This document shows, piece after piece, positions 43,133 through 50,683 of a DNA stretch of 64,000 nt. The notes under the pieces are model-generated. The model was not told the DNA's origin. It was given only the letters and a program-made list of their open reading frames with translations, and did no database searches. Both the position numbers and the translations under genes were made by a program. The stretch is from the NCBI GenBank assembly GCA_016928975.1, contig JAFGJR010000182.1:1-64000 (forward strand), in the 5' to 3' direction. The first letter of the stretch is position 1, and each line of letters starts with the position of its first letter. Origin of the DNA: Sedimentisphaerales bacterium. Its GTDB lineage: Bacteria > Planctomycetota > Phycisphaerae > Sedimentisphaerales > SG8-4.

Positions 43133-44914
43133 ATGAATGACTTCGATTGTATCGTGATCGGAGGGGGGCACGCGGGCATCGAGGCGGCGCACGCGGCCGC
43201 GAGGATCGGCGCCCGGACCTGCCTTCTCACGCTGAGCAAAGCCACTATTGGCAAGATGAGCTGCAACCCCGCCATCGGCGGCCTCGGCAAGGGGCAGATT
43301 GCCCGCGAGGTCGATGCCCTCGGCGGCCTGATGGGTCTGGCGACGGACGCCACCGGCATCCAGTTCCGGCTGCTCAATCGCTCCAAAGGCCCGGCGGTAC
43401 ACGCTCCGCGCGCCCAGACGGACAAGTACAGGTACCACGACTTCGTGCGTCAACGTCTTGAGCAGACGCCCAACCTGACAATCGTTGAGGCGATGGCCTC
43501 TGAGATACTGACGGAGGACGGGCAGGTCCGCGGCGTCCGGTCTGCGGCGGGCGACGTCGCCTCTGCCCCAACGGTCATTCTTACGACCGGTACATTCCTT
43601 CGTGGCCTGATGCACATCGGCACGGAACAGTTTCCGGGCGGCCGGTTGGGCGAGCCGGCGGCCAACGAGCTGTCCGGGAGTCTCGAACGTATGGGGCTCG
43701 AGCTGCGACGGCTCAAGACCGGTACGCCGGTCCGCCTCGACGCGACCACCGTCGATCTGGACAAGCTCGAAGTCCAGCACGGCGATCCGGACCCCTCGCC
43801 CTTCTCGTTCATGACCGACCGGATCGACCGGCCCCAGACGCCGTGCTGGATCACGTACACGAACGAGGCCATCCACCGGCTCATTCGCGACAACCTGCAC
43901 CAGGCCCCGCTCTATACCGGCCAGATCAAATCCGTCGGCCCGCGATACTGTCCCAGCATCGAGACGAAGATCGTTCGCTTCGCCGACAAGGACCGCCACC
44001 AGGTCTTCCTGGAGCCGGAGGACGAGGCCCGCACGACGATCTACTGCAACGGCATCAGCACCTCGCTCCCGAAGGACGTGCAGGAACAGATGCTCAGGCT
44101 CATGCCGGGCACGGAGAATGCCCGCATCGTGCACTACGCGTACGCCATTGAATACGACTACTGTCCTCCGGTTCAACTGCAACCGAGCCTCGAGACGCGA
44201 CGAGTCGCCGGGCTGTTCTTAGCCGGGCAGATCAACGGCACCAGCGGATATGAGGAAGCCGCCGGGCAGGGCATCATCGCCGGCATTAACGCTGCCCGCA
44301 GGCTCCAGGGCAAGGAGCCGTTAGCCCTGGGCCGCGATCAGGCCTATATCGGCGTGCTCATCGACGATCTGCTCACGAGGGGCATCGACGAGCCGTACCG
44401 GATGTTCACCAGCCGGGCCGAGTATCGCCTCTCGCTCCGCTCCGACAACGCCGACCGGAGACTGACCGAGATCGGCCGGTCCGTCGGACTCGTCGATCAG
44501 GGCCGCTACGACAGATTCCAGCGCAAACGGAAGGCCGTTGAATCGCTCAGGGAGCACCTTGAAACGACGCGCCCTGGAGGAATCAGCTTGTGGGACCGGC
44601 TGCGGCGACCTGACGGACCCCCGCTGGACACAACCGGGTGGCCGCCTGATGTCTTCGAAGCCGTTGCGATTGACGCAAAATACGAGGGGTATCTGGCGAA
44701 GCAGGAGCGGCTCATCGCCCAACAGCACAGTCTCGACGGCAAGAGAATTCCGCCGGACCTGGACTACATGGTGATTGAGCACCTGCGGATGGAAGCCAAG
44801 GAAAGGCTAACAACCTTCAAGCCAGCGACGCTCGGCCACGCTTCGCGCATCAGCGGCATCACCCCCGCCGATATCACCGTCCTGCAGGTGTACCTCAAGA
44901 GGAGTTCCAGATGA
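43133..44914 (+). CDS. mnmG: tRNA uridine-5-carboxymethylaminomethyl modification enzyme MnmG (GidA)
   Basis: 593 residues, slightly shorter than E. coli MnmG (629). FAD-binding VIGGGHAGIEAA at the N terminus, CNPAIGGLGKGQIAREVDALGG and LTTGTFLRGLMHIG are family signatures. QINGTSGYEEAAGQGIIAGINAA and FTSRAEYRLSLRSDNAD follow, and the C-terminal helical domain that binds MnmE and tRNA is present. With MnmE it modifies U34 of certain tRNAs. The 3' end meets a toxin remnant on the other strand after 4 bases. Confidence 0.95.
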   Translation: MNDFDCIVIGGGHAGIEAAHAAARIGARTCLLTLSKATIGKMSCNPAIGGLGKGQIAREVDALGGLMGLATDATGIQFRLLNRSKGPAVHAPRAQTDKYRYHDFVRQRLEQTPNLTIVEAMASEILTEDGQVRGVRSAAGDVASAPTVILTTGTFLRGLMHIGTEQFPGGRLGEPAANELSGSLERMGLELRRLKTGTPVRLDATTVDLDKLEVQHGDPDPSPFSFMTDRIDRPQTPCWITYTNEAIHRLIRDNLHQAPLYTGQIKSVGPRYCPSIETKIVRFADKDRHQVFLEPEDEARTTIYCNGISTSLPKDVQEQMLRLMPGTENARIVHYAYAIEYDYCPPVQLQPSLETRRVAGLFLAGQINGTSGYEEAAGQGIIAGINAARRLQGKEPLALGRDQAYIGVLIDDLLTRGIDEPYRMFTSRAEYRLSLRSDNADRRLTEIGRSVGLVDQGRYDRFQRKRKAVESLREHLETTRPGGISLWDRLRRPDGPPLDTTGWPPDVFEAVAIDAKYEGYLAKQERLIAQQHSLDGKRIPPDLDYMVIEHLRMEAKERLTTFKPATLGHASRISGITPADITVLQVYLKRSSR

Positions 44915-44918
44915 ACGC

Positions 44919-45042
44919 CTACAGGTTGCCGATCAACCTCATGTAGGAATTGTGGTCCCCGATCCAGAACCAATAGAAGGTATCCTCCTGAAGAAGAGCC
45001 AGCATAGGAGTCCCAGAAATCAGGAGTCGTCGAGGATTTCAT
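44919..45042 (-). pseudogene. Type II toxin gene remnant (RelE/ParE-like), internally deleted
   Basis: It opens as MKSSTTPDFWDSYAG, overlapping the antitoxin stop, which is how toxin genes of this kind begin. In the next frame the sequence resumes as EDTFYWFWIGDHNSYMRLIGNL and stops, which is the normal toxin C terminus. About 45 to 50 codons in between are missing and the frame is shifted at the join, so no functional toxin can be made. Confidence 0.7.
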
Positions 45043-45256
45043 CCAGCGGTTTGGTCCTCCCTGCCTTGATCTCCGCGCGGACTCGCTTGAGCGTGGGACT
45101 CAGAGCCTCGCCATTCTGGGAATCCCGTTCGATTTCCTTGTCCCAGGTATCCGGGTGCCCCAGGCCATATTCCGTGAGCCAGGAAAGGAACTCGTCCAAC
45201 TCGCTCTCCGAAAGGGCTTTGACCTGCTCTGCGATCTTCTTCACGGCTGCTTTCAT
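45020..45256 (-). CDS. Antitoxin of a degraded type II toxin-antitoxin pair
   Basis: 78 residues. MKAAVKKIAEQVKALSESELDEFLSWLTEYGL begins with a helical segment, and the end RVRAEIKAGRTKPLDEILDDS is the flexible acidic tail seen in small antitoxins of the addiction-module type. Its stop overlaps the start of the toxin remnant. The toxin next to it is deleted, so the antitoxin is now orphaned. Confidence 0.65.
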   Translation of the reverse strand: MKAAVKKIAEQVKALSESELDEFLSWLTEYGLGHPDTWDKEIERDSQNGEALSPTLKRVRAEIKAGRTKPLDEILDDS

Positions 45257-45527
45257 ACTGTTCTCATGATCTCAAATTCCGACCAGAAAATCAACCCTTT
45301 CCCGAACCGATTCTGTGACCGACCTGGCCGTCCAAGAGCACCCTGCCAAACTGGCGGTCGGAATGAGTCAGATTCGAGGCCTTGATTGTTCGACGAGCGT
45401 GCAAGAGTCGCTGGAAAAAGCACTTGGAGAGCGGTATCGTAGCAGGCGTGGTCGGGGCACGGGATTTGCTCTCTCTTGGAGTGATTCCTGGTTATTGTTT
45501 GGCACACATGCGCCGAAGGTTCGATCG

Positions 45528-46352
45528 ATGATCCAAATGAAGGGGTTCTCAGTGGCACGAGCGAAACCTATCACATTCATCGAAAGTAACGGTCAGATGT
45601 TAGCACAAGTGGACGAGGTCAGGCTGGAGGAAGCGTATGCAGTCGGGCTCCAAGTGGCCAAAAAGCACACGTGCATGATCGCGAAAGAAGACGGTCTACC
45701 AATACCAAAAGGCTCGGGGACCTTTGTTCAGGTCAACGGCCAGTTGTTCATAGCCACAGCAGCGCACCTCTTCGGGGTCTTTCGACCGGATGAGCCTGTT
45801 GGTATCTATTGGGGCGAAGATGATAACAGGACTGAAGTACTCAGAAAGAGCGTCATTGTAAACGATAGGCTGGACCTCGCAGCCATTCCATTGCCGGCGG
45901 GTACAGCCGCTTGTAGCGTGTCATTGAAGGGCAGTCAGGCTGAGCAAGAAGGACCAGAATCCGGTCTCCTCGTTGTTAGCGGCATTCCGTCGCAGAATTG
46001 CAGAACGGACCGAGAATCACGAACAGTCTTTGTAGGGCATTACTCGGTTGCGTGCGTGAAGCTCCCTCCTGAGCGCTGGCCAACGAATCCGGACGAACCG
46101 ATCAGTTGTGATGACGATCTGTTTCTGAACTACACGCGACTCGCCACCGATAGTCGCGGCGAACCGATGTGCCAAGTTGATCCACATGGCATGAGCGGTG
46201 GGGGCGTCTGGTCTGTTCCAGAGGTGCCACACGGGATCTGGTCGCCAGCCAATGCAAGATTAGTTGCTGTCCAATTGAGCGTGGAGGACAGTCAATGGAG
46301 GTATCTGCGGGCCAAGCGAATCGGGTGTTGGATGCGCCTACTAACAGGTTGA
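45528..46352 (+). CDS. Trypsin-like serine protease domain protein
   Basis: 274 residues from ATG 45528; the frame is open back to a GTG at 45315, but that part looks poorly coding. A chymotrypsin-type triad can be traced: His80 in LFIATAAHLFG, Asp116 in DRLDLAAIPLP and Ser223 in DPHGMSGGGVW. There is no signal peptide, so it is probably cytoplasmic. Cytoplasmic trypsin-like proteins are found in several conflict systems, but no recognisable partner sits beside it. The radical SAM gene begins 145 bases after. Confidence 0.6.
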   Translation: MIQMKGFSVARAKPITFIESNGQMLAQVDEVRLEEAYAVGLQVAKKHTCMIAKEDGLPIPKGSGTFVQVNGQLFIATAAHLFGVFRPDEPVGIYWGEDDNRTEVLRKSVIVNDRLDLAAIPLPAGTAACSVSLKGSQAEQEGPESGLLVVSGIPSQNCRTDRESRTVFVGHYSVACVKLPPERWPTNPDEPISCDDDLFLNYTRLATDSRGEPMCQVDPHGMSGGGVWSVPEVPHGIWSPANARLVAVQLSVEDSQWRYLRAKRIGCWMRLLTG

Positions 46353-46497
46353 TCGAAGGGATACAACATAACCACTGCGCGGTCAAAGGAGTTCTGTCTC
46401 CAAATCCACGGGCGTGCGTGGTCTTGGGGGCAAGACGCCCTCTTGCCGCACAGATGGATGCTGGACGCTGGGTAGGGCTGGCTGTAGGCTCATAGGC

Positions 46498-47508
46498 ATG
46501 ATCGATCTTTCTGAGAACATCTATAATCGCGCAGCGGCTCGCAATCAGTCGAAGTTCAAGCTTTGGCGGTCGGGGGGGCTGCTGCTCACATACAAGTGCA
46601 ATGCGGCGTGCGAGTTTTGCTACTATAGTTGCTCGCCTCAGAAGGGGGGGCTGATGCCTGTGGCGACTTGCCTCGCCGCGTGGCGGTCTCTCAAGAACCT
46701 TGCCGGCGATCAGGCGAAGATCCATCTGACCGGAGGCGAGCCGTTTCTCTACTGGGATCACCTCATCGAGATTCTCCGGGAAGGACAGAAACAGAACCTC
46801 GGCCCGGTCGATATGGCGGAGACCAATGGCTTTTGGGCTACTGACGACGATCTTGTCGCGGATCGGCTCAGGACGTTAATCGGACTGGGTGTGCAGCGGC
46901 TGAAGGTCAGCGTCGATCCATTTCACCAGGAATACGTGGAGATCGAGCCTGTGCGTCGGTTAGCTCGCATGGCCAAAGAAGTGTTCAGCCCGGATCGCGT
47001 GCTGGTCCGCTGGGAGAAGTACCTCGAGGAAGATCAAAGATCAAAGATCAAAAATCAAAAATCTGATCAGTACGTCCAGGCGTATCGCGACTACCCGTTC
47101 CGTTTCACCGGCCGGGCGGGGGGGCGTGTGGCCGATTTACTCGCCGCGAAACCGGCCGAGGCTTTTGCCAACGAGAACTGTCTGGCGGGTTTCCTTGGTG
47201 CCAAGGGCGTCCACATCGATTCCTACGGCAATGTCTTCAGTGGCACGTGTAGCGGCATCGTCCTCGGCAACATCAATGAGAAGCCGCTGGAGGACATCTG
47301 GAGGCAATTCCATCCGGGACAGAATGCCTTCATTCAGACCCTCTGTGACAAAGGTCCGTGCGGACTGCTCGAGCAGGCCAGTTCGCTGGGCTACCGAGAG
47401 CTGCCTGCTTATGCGGCCAAGTGCCATCTCTGCACGCACATCCGTCAGTTCCTCTTTGACAGGGGCCTGATGCAGCCGACCGTCGGTCCCGCCGAGTGCT
47501 ATACATAG
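46498..47508 (+). CDS. Radical SAM protein with in-frame repeat insertion
   Basis: 336 residues. The cluster-binding motif [12 protein letters not shown] lies at about residues 34-45, followed by [12 protein letters not shown], the GGEP motif of SAM binding. C-terminal cysteines (CLAGF, GTCSG, CDKGPCG, CHLCTH) suggest a SPASM-like domain with extra clusters, as in peptide-modifying enzymes. Codons about 179-191 read [13 protein letters not shown] and derive from a dispersed repeat (47032-47070). The substrate is unknown and no precursor peptide was recognised nearby. Start ATG 46498 lacks a strong ribosome-binding site. Confidence 0.82.
   Translation: MIDLSENIYNRAAARNQSKFKLWRSGGLLLTYKCNAACEFCYYSCSPQKGGLMPVATCLAAWRSLKNLAGDQAKIHLTGGEPFLYWDHLIEILREGQKQNLGPVDMAETNGFWATDDDLVADRLRTLIGLGVQRLKVSVDPFHQEYVEIEPVRRLARMAKEVFSPDRVLVRWEKYLEEDQRSKIKNQKSDQYVQAYRDYPFRFTGRAGGRVADLLAAKPAEAFANENCLAGFLGAKGVHIDSYGNVFSGTCSGIVLGNINEKPLEDIWRQFHPGQNAFIQTLCDKGPCGLLEQASSLGYRELPAYAAKCHLCTHIRQFLFDRGLMQPTVGPAECYT
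47032..47070 (+). repeat. Dispersed repeat (GATCAAA/AAAATC type) inside radical SAM gene
   Basis: GATCAAAGATCAAAGATCA runs into AAAATCAAAAATC. Its AT-rich composition contrasts with the GC-rich gene. Read in frame as [13 protein letters not shown]. Related to family D by its short ATC/AAATC units. Confidence 0.6.
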
Positions 47509-47518
47509 ACGGCGCGTT

Positions 47519-48319
47519 CTACTTCGCGGCGGCGAGGGCTTCTTTCAGAGTGAGGGTGCCTTCGTAGAGGCTTCGGCCGACGATCACGCCGGCGACGCCG
47601 ATGGGCTTGAGCTTGCGGATATCATCGGCCTCTTTGACGCCACCGGAGGCGATGACGGGTGTTTTGACGGCCTTGACGAGAGTGCCGGTTCGCTCGATGT
47701 TCGGGCCGCAGAGCATGCCGTCCTTGCTGATATCGGTGTAGATGATGGCCGCCAGCGGCAGCTTGTCGGCCTGGGCGGCGAATTCGAGCACTGTGGCCCA
47801 GCCGCCCTCGGCTGGGACCGAGGGATCACCCCCGGGGGCGGGGGTGCTACAGAGCCAGGCGTGTGTAGCTACCGTGTCGCCACGTGCGTCCAGCCCGAGC
47901 ACGATCTGACCACGGAATTCCTCTGCCATCCGGGTGAACCACTCGAAATCGTCCACCGCCTTTGTACCGATGATGACTCGTGTGACGCCCAGGTCCAGCA
48001 ACTGTCGGATGGAGGCTTCGTCGCGGATGCCTCCGCCCACTTCGACCTGTAGCCCAGCCGCCCCCGGCTGGGAATCCGCCGTGCCCCCCGATGGCGGGGG
48101 GGCTACACTCGCGATCGCGGCGATCATTTCCGTGTTGACAGGCCGGCCTGCCTTGGCGCCGTCGAGGTCCACGACGTGAAGCCACGCAGCTCCGTCCGCG
48201 TGGAACTCGCGGGCCTGCTCGGCCGGGTCGTCCTTGTACGTGATCTGCCGGTCGTAGCGGCCCTGGATCAGCCGGACGCACTTGCCGTCCCGCAGGTCGA
48301 TGGCGGGGATAATCTCCAT
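47519..48319 (-). CDS. hisA: Phosphoribosylformimino-5-aminoimidazole carboxamide ribotide isomerase with two inserted repeats
   Basis: 266 residues, about 25 longer than usual. The family core is intact: IIPAIDLRDGKCVRLIQG, WLHVVDLDGAKAG, VEVGGGIRDEASI with the catalytic-type Asp8 (AIDL), GLDARGDTVATHAWL, IIYTDISKDGM and VIASGGVKEADDI. Two segments do not belong to it: codons about 72-91 (VAPPPSGGTADSQPGAAGL) and about 157-176 (STPAPGGDPSVPAEGGWAT). Both are copies of palindrome family A read in frame. HisA converts ProFAR to PRFAR in histidine synthesis. ATG 48319 has GGGTG upstream. It is convergent with the radical SAM gene; no other his gene is in the window. Confidence 0.93.
   Translation of the reverse strand: MEIIPAIDLRDGKCVRLIQGRYDRQITYKDDPAEQAREFHADGAAWLHVVDLDGAKAGRPVNTEMIAAIASVAPPPSGGTADSQPGAAGLQVEVGGGIRDEASIRQLLDLGVTRVIIGTKAVDDFEWFTRMAEEFRGQIVLGLDARGDTVATHAWLCSTPAPGGDPSVPAEGGWATVLEFAAQADKLPLAAIIYTDISKDGMLCGPNIERTGTLVKAVKTPVIASGGVKEADDIRKLKPIGVAGVIVGRSLYEGTLTLKEALAAAK
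47793..47850 (-). repeat. Dispersed palindrome family A in hisA (second insertion)
   Basis: On the coding strand: GTAGCACCCCCGCCCCCGG, then TGATCCCTCGGTCCCAGCC and GAGGGCGGCTGGGCCAC. Reads STPAPGGDPSVPAEGGWAT. Ends and order match the GH115 copy. Confidence 0.8.
48049..48106 (-). repeat. Dispersed palindrome family A in hisA (first insertion, divergent)
   Basis: On the coding strand: GTAGCCCCCCGCCATCGGG, then GGGCACGGCGGATTCCCAG and CCGGGGGCGGCTGGGCTAC. Reads APPPSGGTADSQPGAAGL. Same ends as the other copies but a different middle and hence a shifted second half. Confidence 0.75.
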
Positions 48320-48330
48320 GAGCACCCTTC

Positions 48331-48412
48331 ACAATTGACTATTTGTGATTCGCGATTTACGATTTGACCACGAATCATAGATCGTGATTCGTAATTCGTA
48401 AATCAGAAATTG
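48331..48412. repeat. Dispersed repeat family D between hisA and nucleoside hydrolase
   Basis: Runs of ATTTGTGATTCGCGATTTAC and CGTGATTCGTAATTCGTAAAT fill most of the 106-base gap between these divergent genes, so the promoters of both must lie in or beside repeat sequence. Confidence 0.65.
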
Positions 48413-48425
48413 CTGGAGGCAAATC

Positions 48426-49448
48426 ATGATCAGACGGCATTGTTGCTCCGCCGGCTCTGTCCTGCTGGTGTTCCTGGTGCTGGCTGTGGGTCTCGGACCC
48501 GTCCACCGGGTCAAATCCGCGACCCCGACGCCGGTGATCCTGGATACGGATCTCTGCGACGACATCGACGACACGTGGGCGATTGCAGCGATGTTGCAGT
48601 CGCCGGAGCTGGACTGCAAACTGATCGTCTCGGCGGTCGGCAACACCGAGGCGAAGGCGAAAGTCGTGGCGAAGTTCCTCCAGCGGGTCGGCCGGACAAG
48701 CATCGCCGTCGGTATCGGCGTCAAACAGAGCGACGGCGCCCATCGCCAGACGCCCTGGGCGGCCGACTACGATCTGGCGTCCTATCCGGGCAAGGTCCAC
48801 CGAGACGGCGCGCAGGCGCTCATCGACACGATCATGAGCTCGCCCACTCGCATCACGCTCATCGCCGTCGGCCCATTGCCGAATGTGGCGGAGGCCCTGA
48901 AGCGCGAGCCGCGAATTGCGGAGAAGGCGGATTTCATCGGCATGCACGGCAGCGTCTATCGCGGCTACGGCAGCGACAAGCCCGACGCCGAGTACAACGT
49001 CAAGCAGAACGTCGAGGCGGCCAAGAAGGTGTTCACGGCTGCGTGGCCGATGACGATCACGCCGCTGGACACCTGCGGGCTCGTCGTCCTCGACGGCGAC
49101 AAGTATCAGACGGTGCTCAAGAAGGGCAGCACGCTCACCAACGATCTGATGGAGAACTACCGGATCTGGTACAAGGCCGGCTTGAAGGGCCGCAAGGACC
49201 TCGACGAGGCCGGCATAGATCGTCTCGTGGATGAGAAGCTCAACAGCAGCAGCTCGACGCTCTTTGACACGGTGGCGATCTACCTGGCCGTCGGCCGGCA
49301 ATTGGTCGAGATGGAGCGGCTGCCCATTCGCGTCACCGACGACGGCTTCACGCGGGTCGAGAACGGCGCCAAGATGGTCAACTGTGCCGTCAAGTGGAAG
49401 GACCTGGACGGCTACGAGAGCTGGCTTGTGGAGAGGCTCACGAGATAA
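48426..49448 (+). CDS. Secreted nucleoside hydrolase (IUNH family)
   Basis: 340 residues. A hydrophobic leader (CSAGSVLLVFLVLAVGLGPV) suggests export. VILDTDLCDDIDDTWAI holds the calcium-binding DXDXXXDXDD-type cluster of nucleoside hydrolases, and ITLIAVGPLPNVAEALKREP and FIGMHGSVYRGY follow as in the family. The enzyme splits nucleosides to base and ribose. GGAGG precedes ATG 48426. Immediately downstream come ribokinase and a ribose-type ABC transporter, so ribose freed outside the cytoplasm would be imported and phosphorylated. Confidence 0.87.
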   Translation: MIRRHCCSAGSVLLVFLVLAVGLGPVHRVKSATPTPVILDTDLCDDIDDTWAIAAMLQSPELDCKLIVSAVGNTEAKAKVVAKFLQRVGRTSIAVGIGVKQSDGAHRQTPWAADYDLASYPGKVHRDGAQALIDTIMSSPTRITLIAVGPLPNVAEALKREPRIAEKADFIGMHGSVYRGYGSDKPDAEYNVKQNVEAAKKVFTAAWPMTITPLDTCGLVVLDGDKYQTVLKKGSTLTNDLMENYRIWYKAGLKGRKDLDEAGIDRLVDEKLNSSSSTLFDTVAIYLAVGRQLVEMERLPIRVTDDGFTRVENGAKMVNCAVKWKDLDGYESWLVERLTR

Positions 49449-49520
49449 TTTCGGATTCCGGATTGCGGATTTGGGTCGCGGCGCTAATCCGCAATCCACA
49501 ATCGTCAATCCGCAATCAGA
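49449..49520. repeat. Dispersed repeat family D at the 5' end of ribokinase
   Basis: CGGATTCCGGATTGCGGATT, then AATCCGCAATCCACAATCGT and CAATCCGCAATC form an imperfect inverted arrangement of ATCCGCAATC units. It begins right after the nucleoside hydrolase stop and contains the first plausible start codon of ribokinase. Confidence 0.7.
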
Positions 49521-50473
49521 AAGGGTGTTCTATCGCTGAGGATCGCGTCAAGCTCGTCGTGGTGGGCAGCTCCAACATGGACCTGGTGGTCAAGTCGCCC
49601 CGGATTCCGGTCCCGGGCGAGACGATCCTGGGCGGGGACTTCCTCATGGTCCCCGGCGGCAAGGGGGCGAACCAGGCCGTGGCGGCGGCCCGGCTGGGCG
49701 CACGCGTCTGCTTCGTGGCCCGGCTTGGCGACGATCTGTTCGGCCGCAAGTCCCTGGAGAACTTCCAGCGAGAAGGGCTGGACACGACGTTCGTGACGCT
49801 GACCTCGCAGACGGCCTCTGGCGTCGCGCTCATCACAGTGGATGAGGTCGGCAACAACGCCATCGTTGTGGCTCCCGGGGCCAATGCGAAGCTCTCCCCT
49901 GAAGATGTGTATCGTGCAGAGGCAGAGATCCGCTCGGCAGGGGCCGTGGTCGCGCAGCTCGAAGTGCCTATGGTCGCGGTCCAATGTGCGGCGGAACTGG
50001 CCGACGAAGCCGGCGTACCGTTCATCCTGAATCCCGCGCCGGCCCCGGTAGGGCCGCAAGATCTTGCGTCTCTACAAACGCTGCTGGCCACAGTGGCGGT
50101 GCTGACGCCGAACGAAACGGAGGCCCAGATCCTGACCGGAGTGGAAGTGGTGGATGACGCTTCGGCCCGTGAAGCGGCCGAGAGGCTGCTCGGCACCGGT
50201 GTCAAGGCCGTGATTCTGACGATGGGCGTCAGGGGATTCCTGCTGGCTGCCGATGGCGCGATGGAGTTTGTCCCGGCGTTGAAGGTCAAGGCGATCGATG
50301 CGACCGCGGCGGGGGACGCCTTCACAGGCAGCTTAGCCGTCAGCCTGGCCCAGGGCCGGACCCTCCGCGAGGCGGCTCTGTTTGCCAACCGCGTTGCGGC
50401 CCTGTGCGTGACCAGACTGGGCGCCCAGCCGTCGATGCCCACGAGAAAGCAAGTCGAGGAATTCGCCGCGTAA
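49463..50473 (+). CDS. rbsK: Ribokinase with repeat at the start and a palindrome inside
   Basis: 336 residues if TTG 49463 is the start. The family sequence begins at VKLVVVGSSNMDLVVKSPRIPVPGET (about codon 33), where no ATG or GTG is available; the codons before it come from dispersed repeat D. PfkB signatures are intact: GGDFLMVPGGKGANQAVAAARLG, and IDATAAGDAFTGSLAVSL with the catalytic Asp. Codons about 196-204 (GPQDLASLQ) are a copy of palindrome B. Ribokinase makes ribose 5-phosphate. It lies between a nucleoside hydrolase and ribose transporter genes. Confidence 0.9.
   Translation: MRIWVAALIRNPQSSIRNQKGCSIAEDRVKLVVVGSSNMDLVVKSPRIPVPGETILGGDFLMVPGGKGANQAVAAARLGARVCFVARLGDDLFGRKSLENFQREGLDTTFVTLTSQTASGVALITVDEVGNNAIVVAPGANAKLSPEDVYRAEAEIRSAGAVVAQLEVPMVAVQCAAELADEAGVPFILNPAPAPVGPQDLASLQTLLATVAVLTPNETEAQILTGVEVVDDASAREAAERLLGTGVKAVILTMGVRGFLLAADGAMEFVPALKVKAIDATAAGDAFTGSLAVSLAQGRTLREAALFANRVAALCVTRLGAQPSMPTRKQVEEFAA
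50048..50075 (+). repeat. Dispersed palindrome family B inside ribokinase gene
   Basis: GTAGGGCCGCAAGA joined to TCTTGCGTCTCTAC, matching the intergenic copies except for two bases in the left arm. Read in frame as VGPQDLASL. Confidence 0.75.
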
Positions 50474-50683
50474 GGTCGCACTGGACTTCTGCAAAATGGA
50501 CATTGGGCCTATATTCTTCAAGGAAATCTCATTCTTCGATTTCCTTGGAGAATCGGCGTCAGTCTTTATGTATGCGGTAGTTCAGATTTGGCAAGGAAGA
50601 ACCGAGGAACAAGACTCTTCCTTCCCAGAGCAGGCTCAATGTCCGTTTTGCAGACGTCCAGGTTGTAGTTCGAGGAGTACGGA

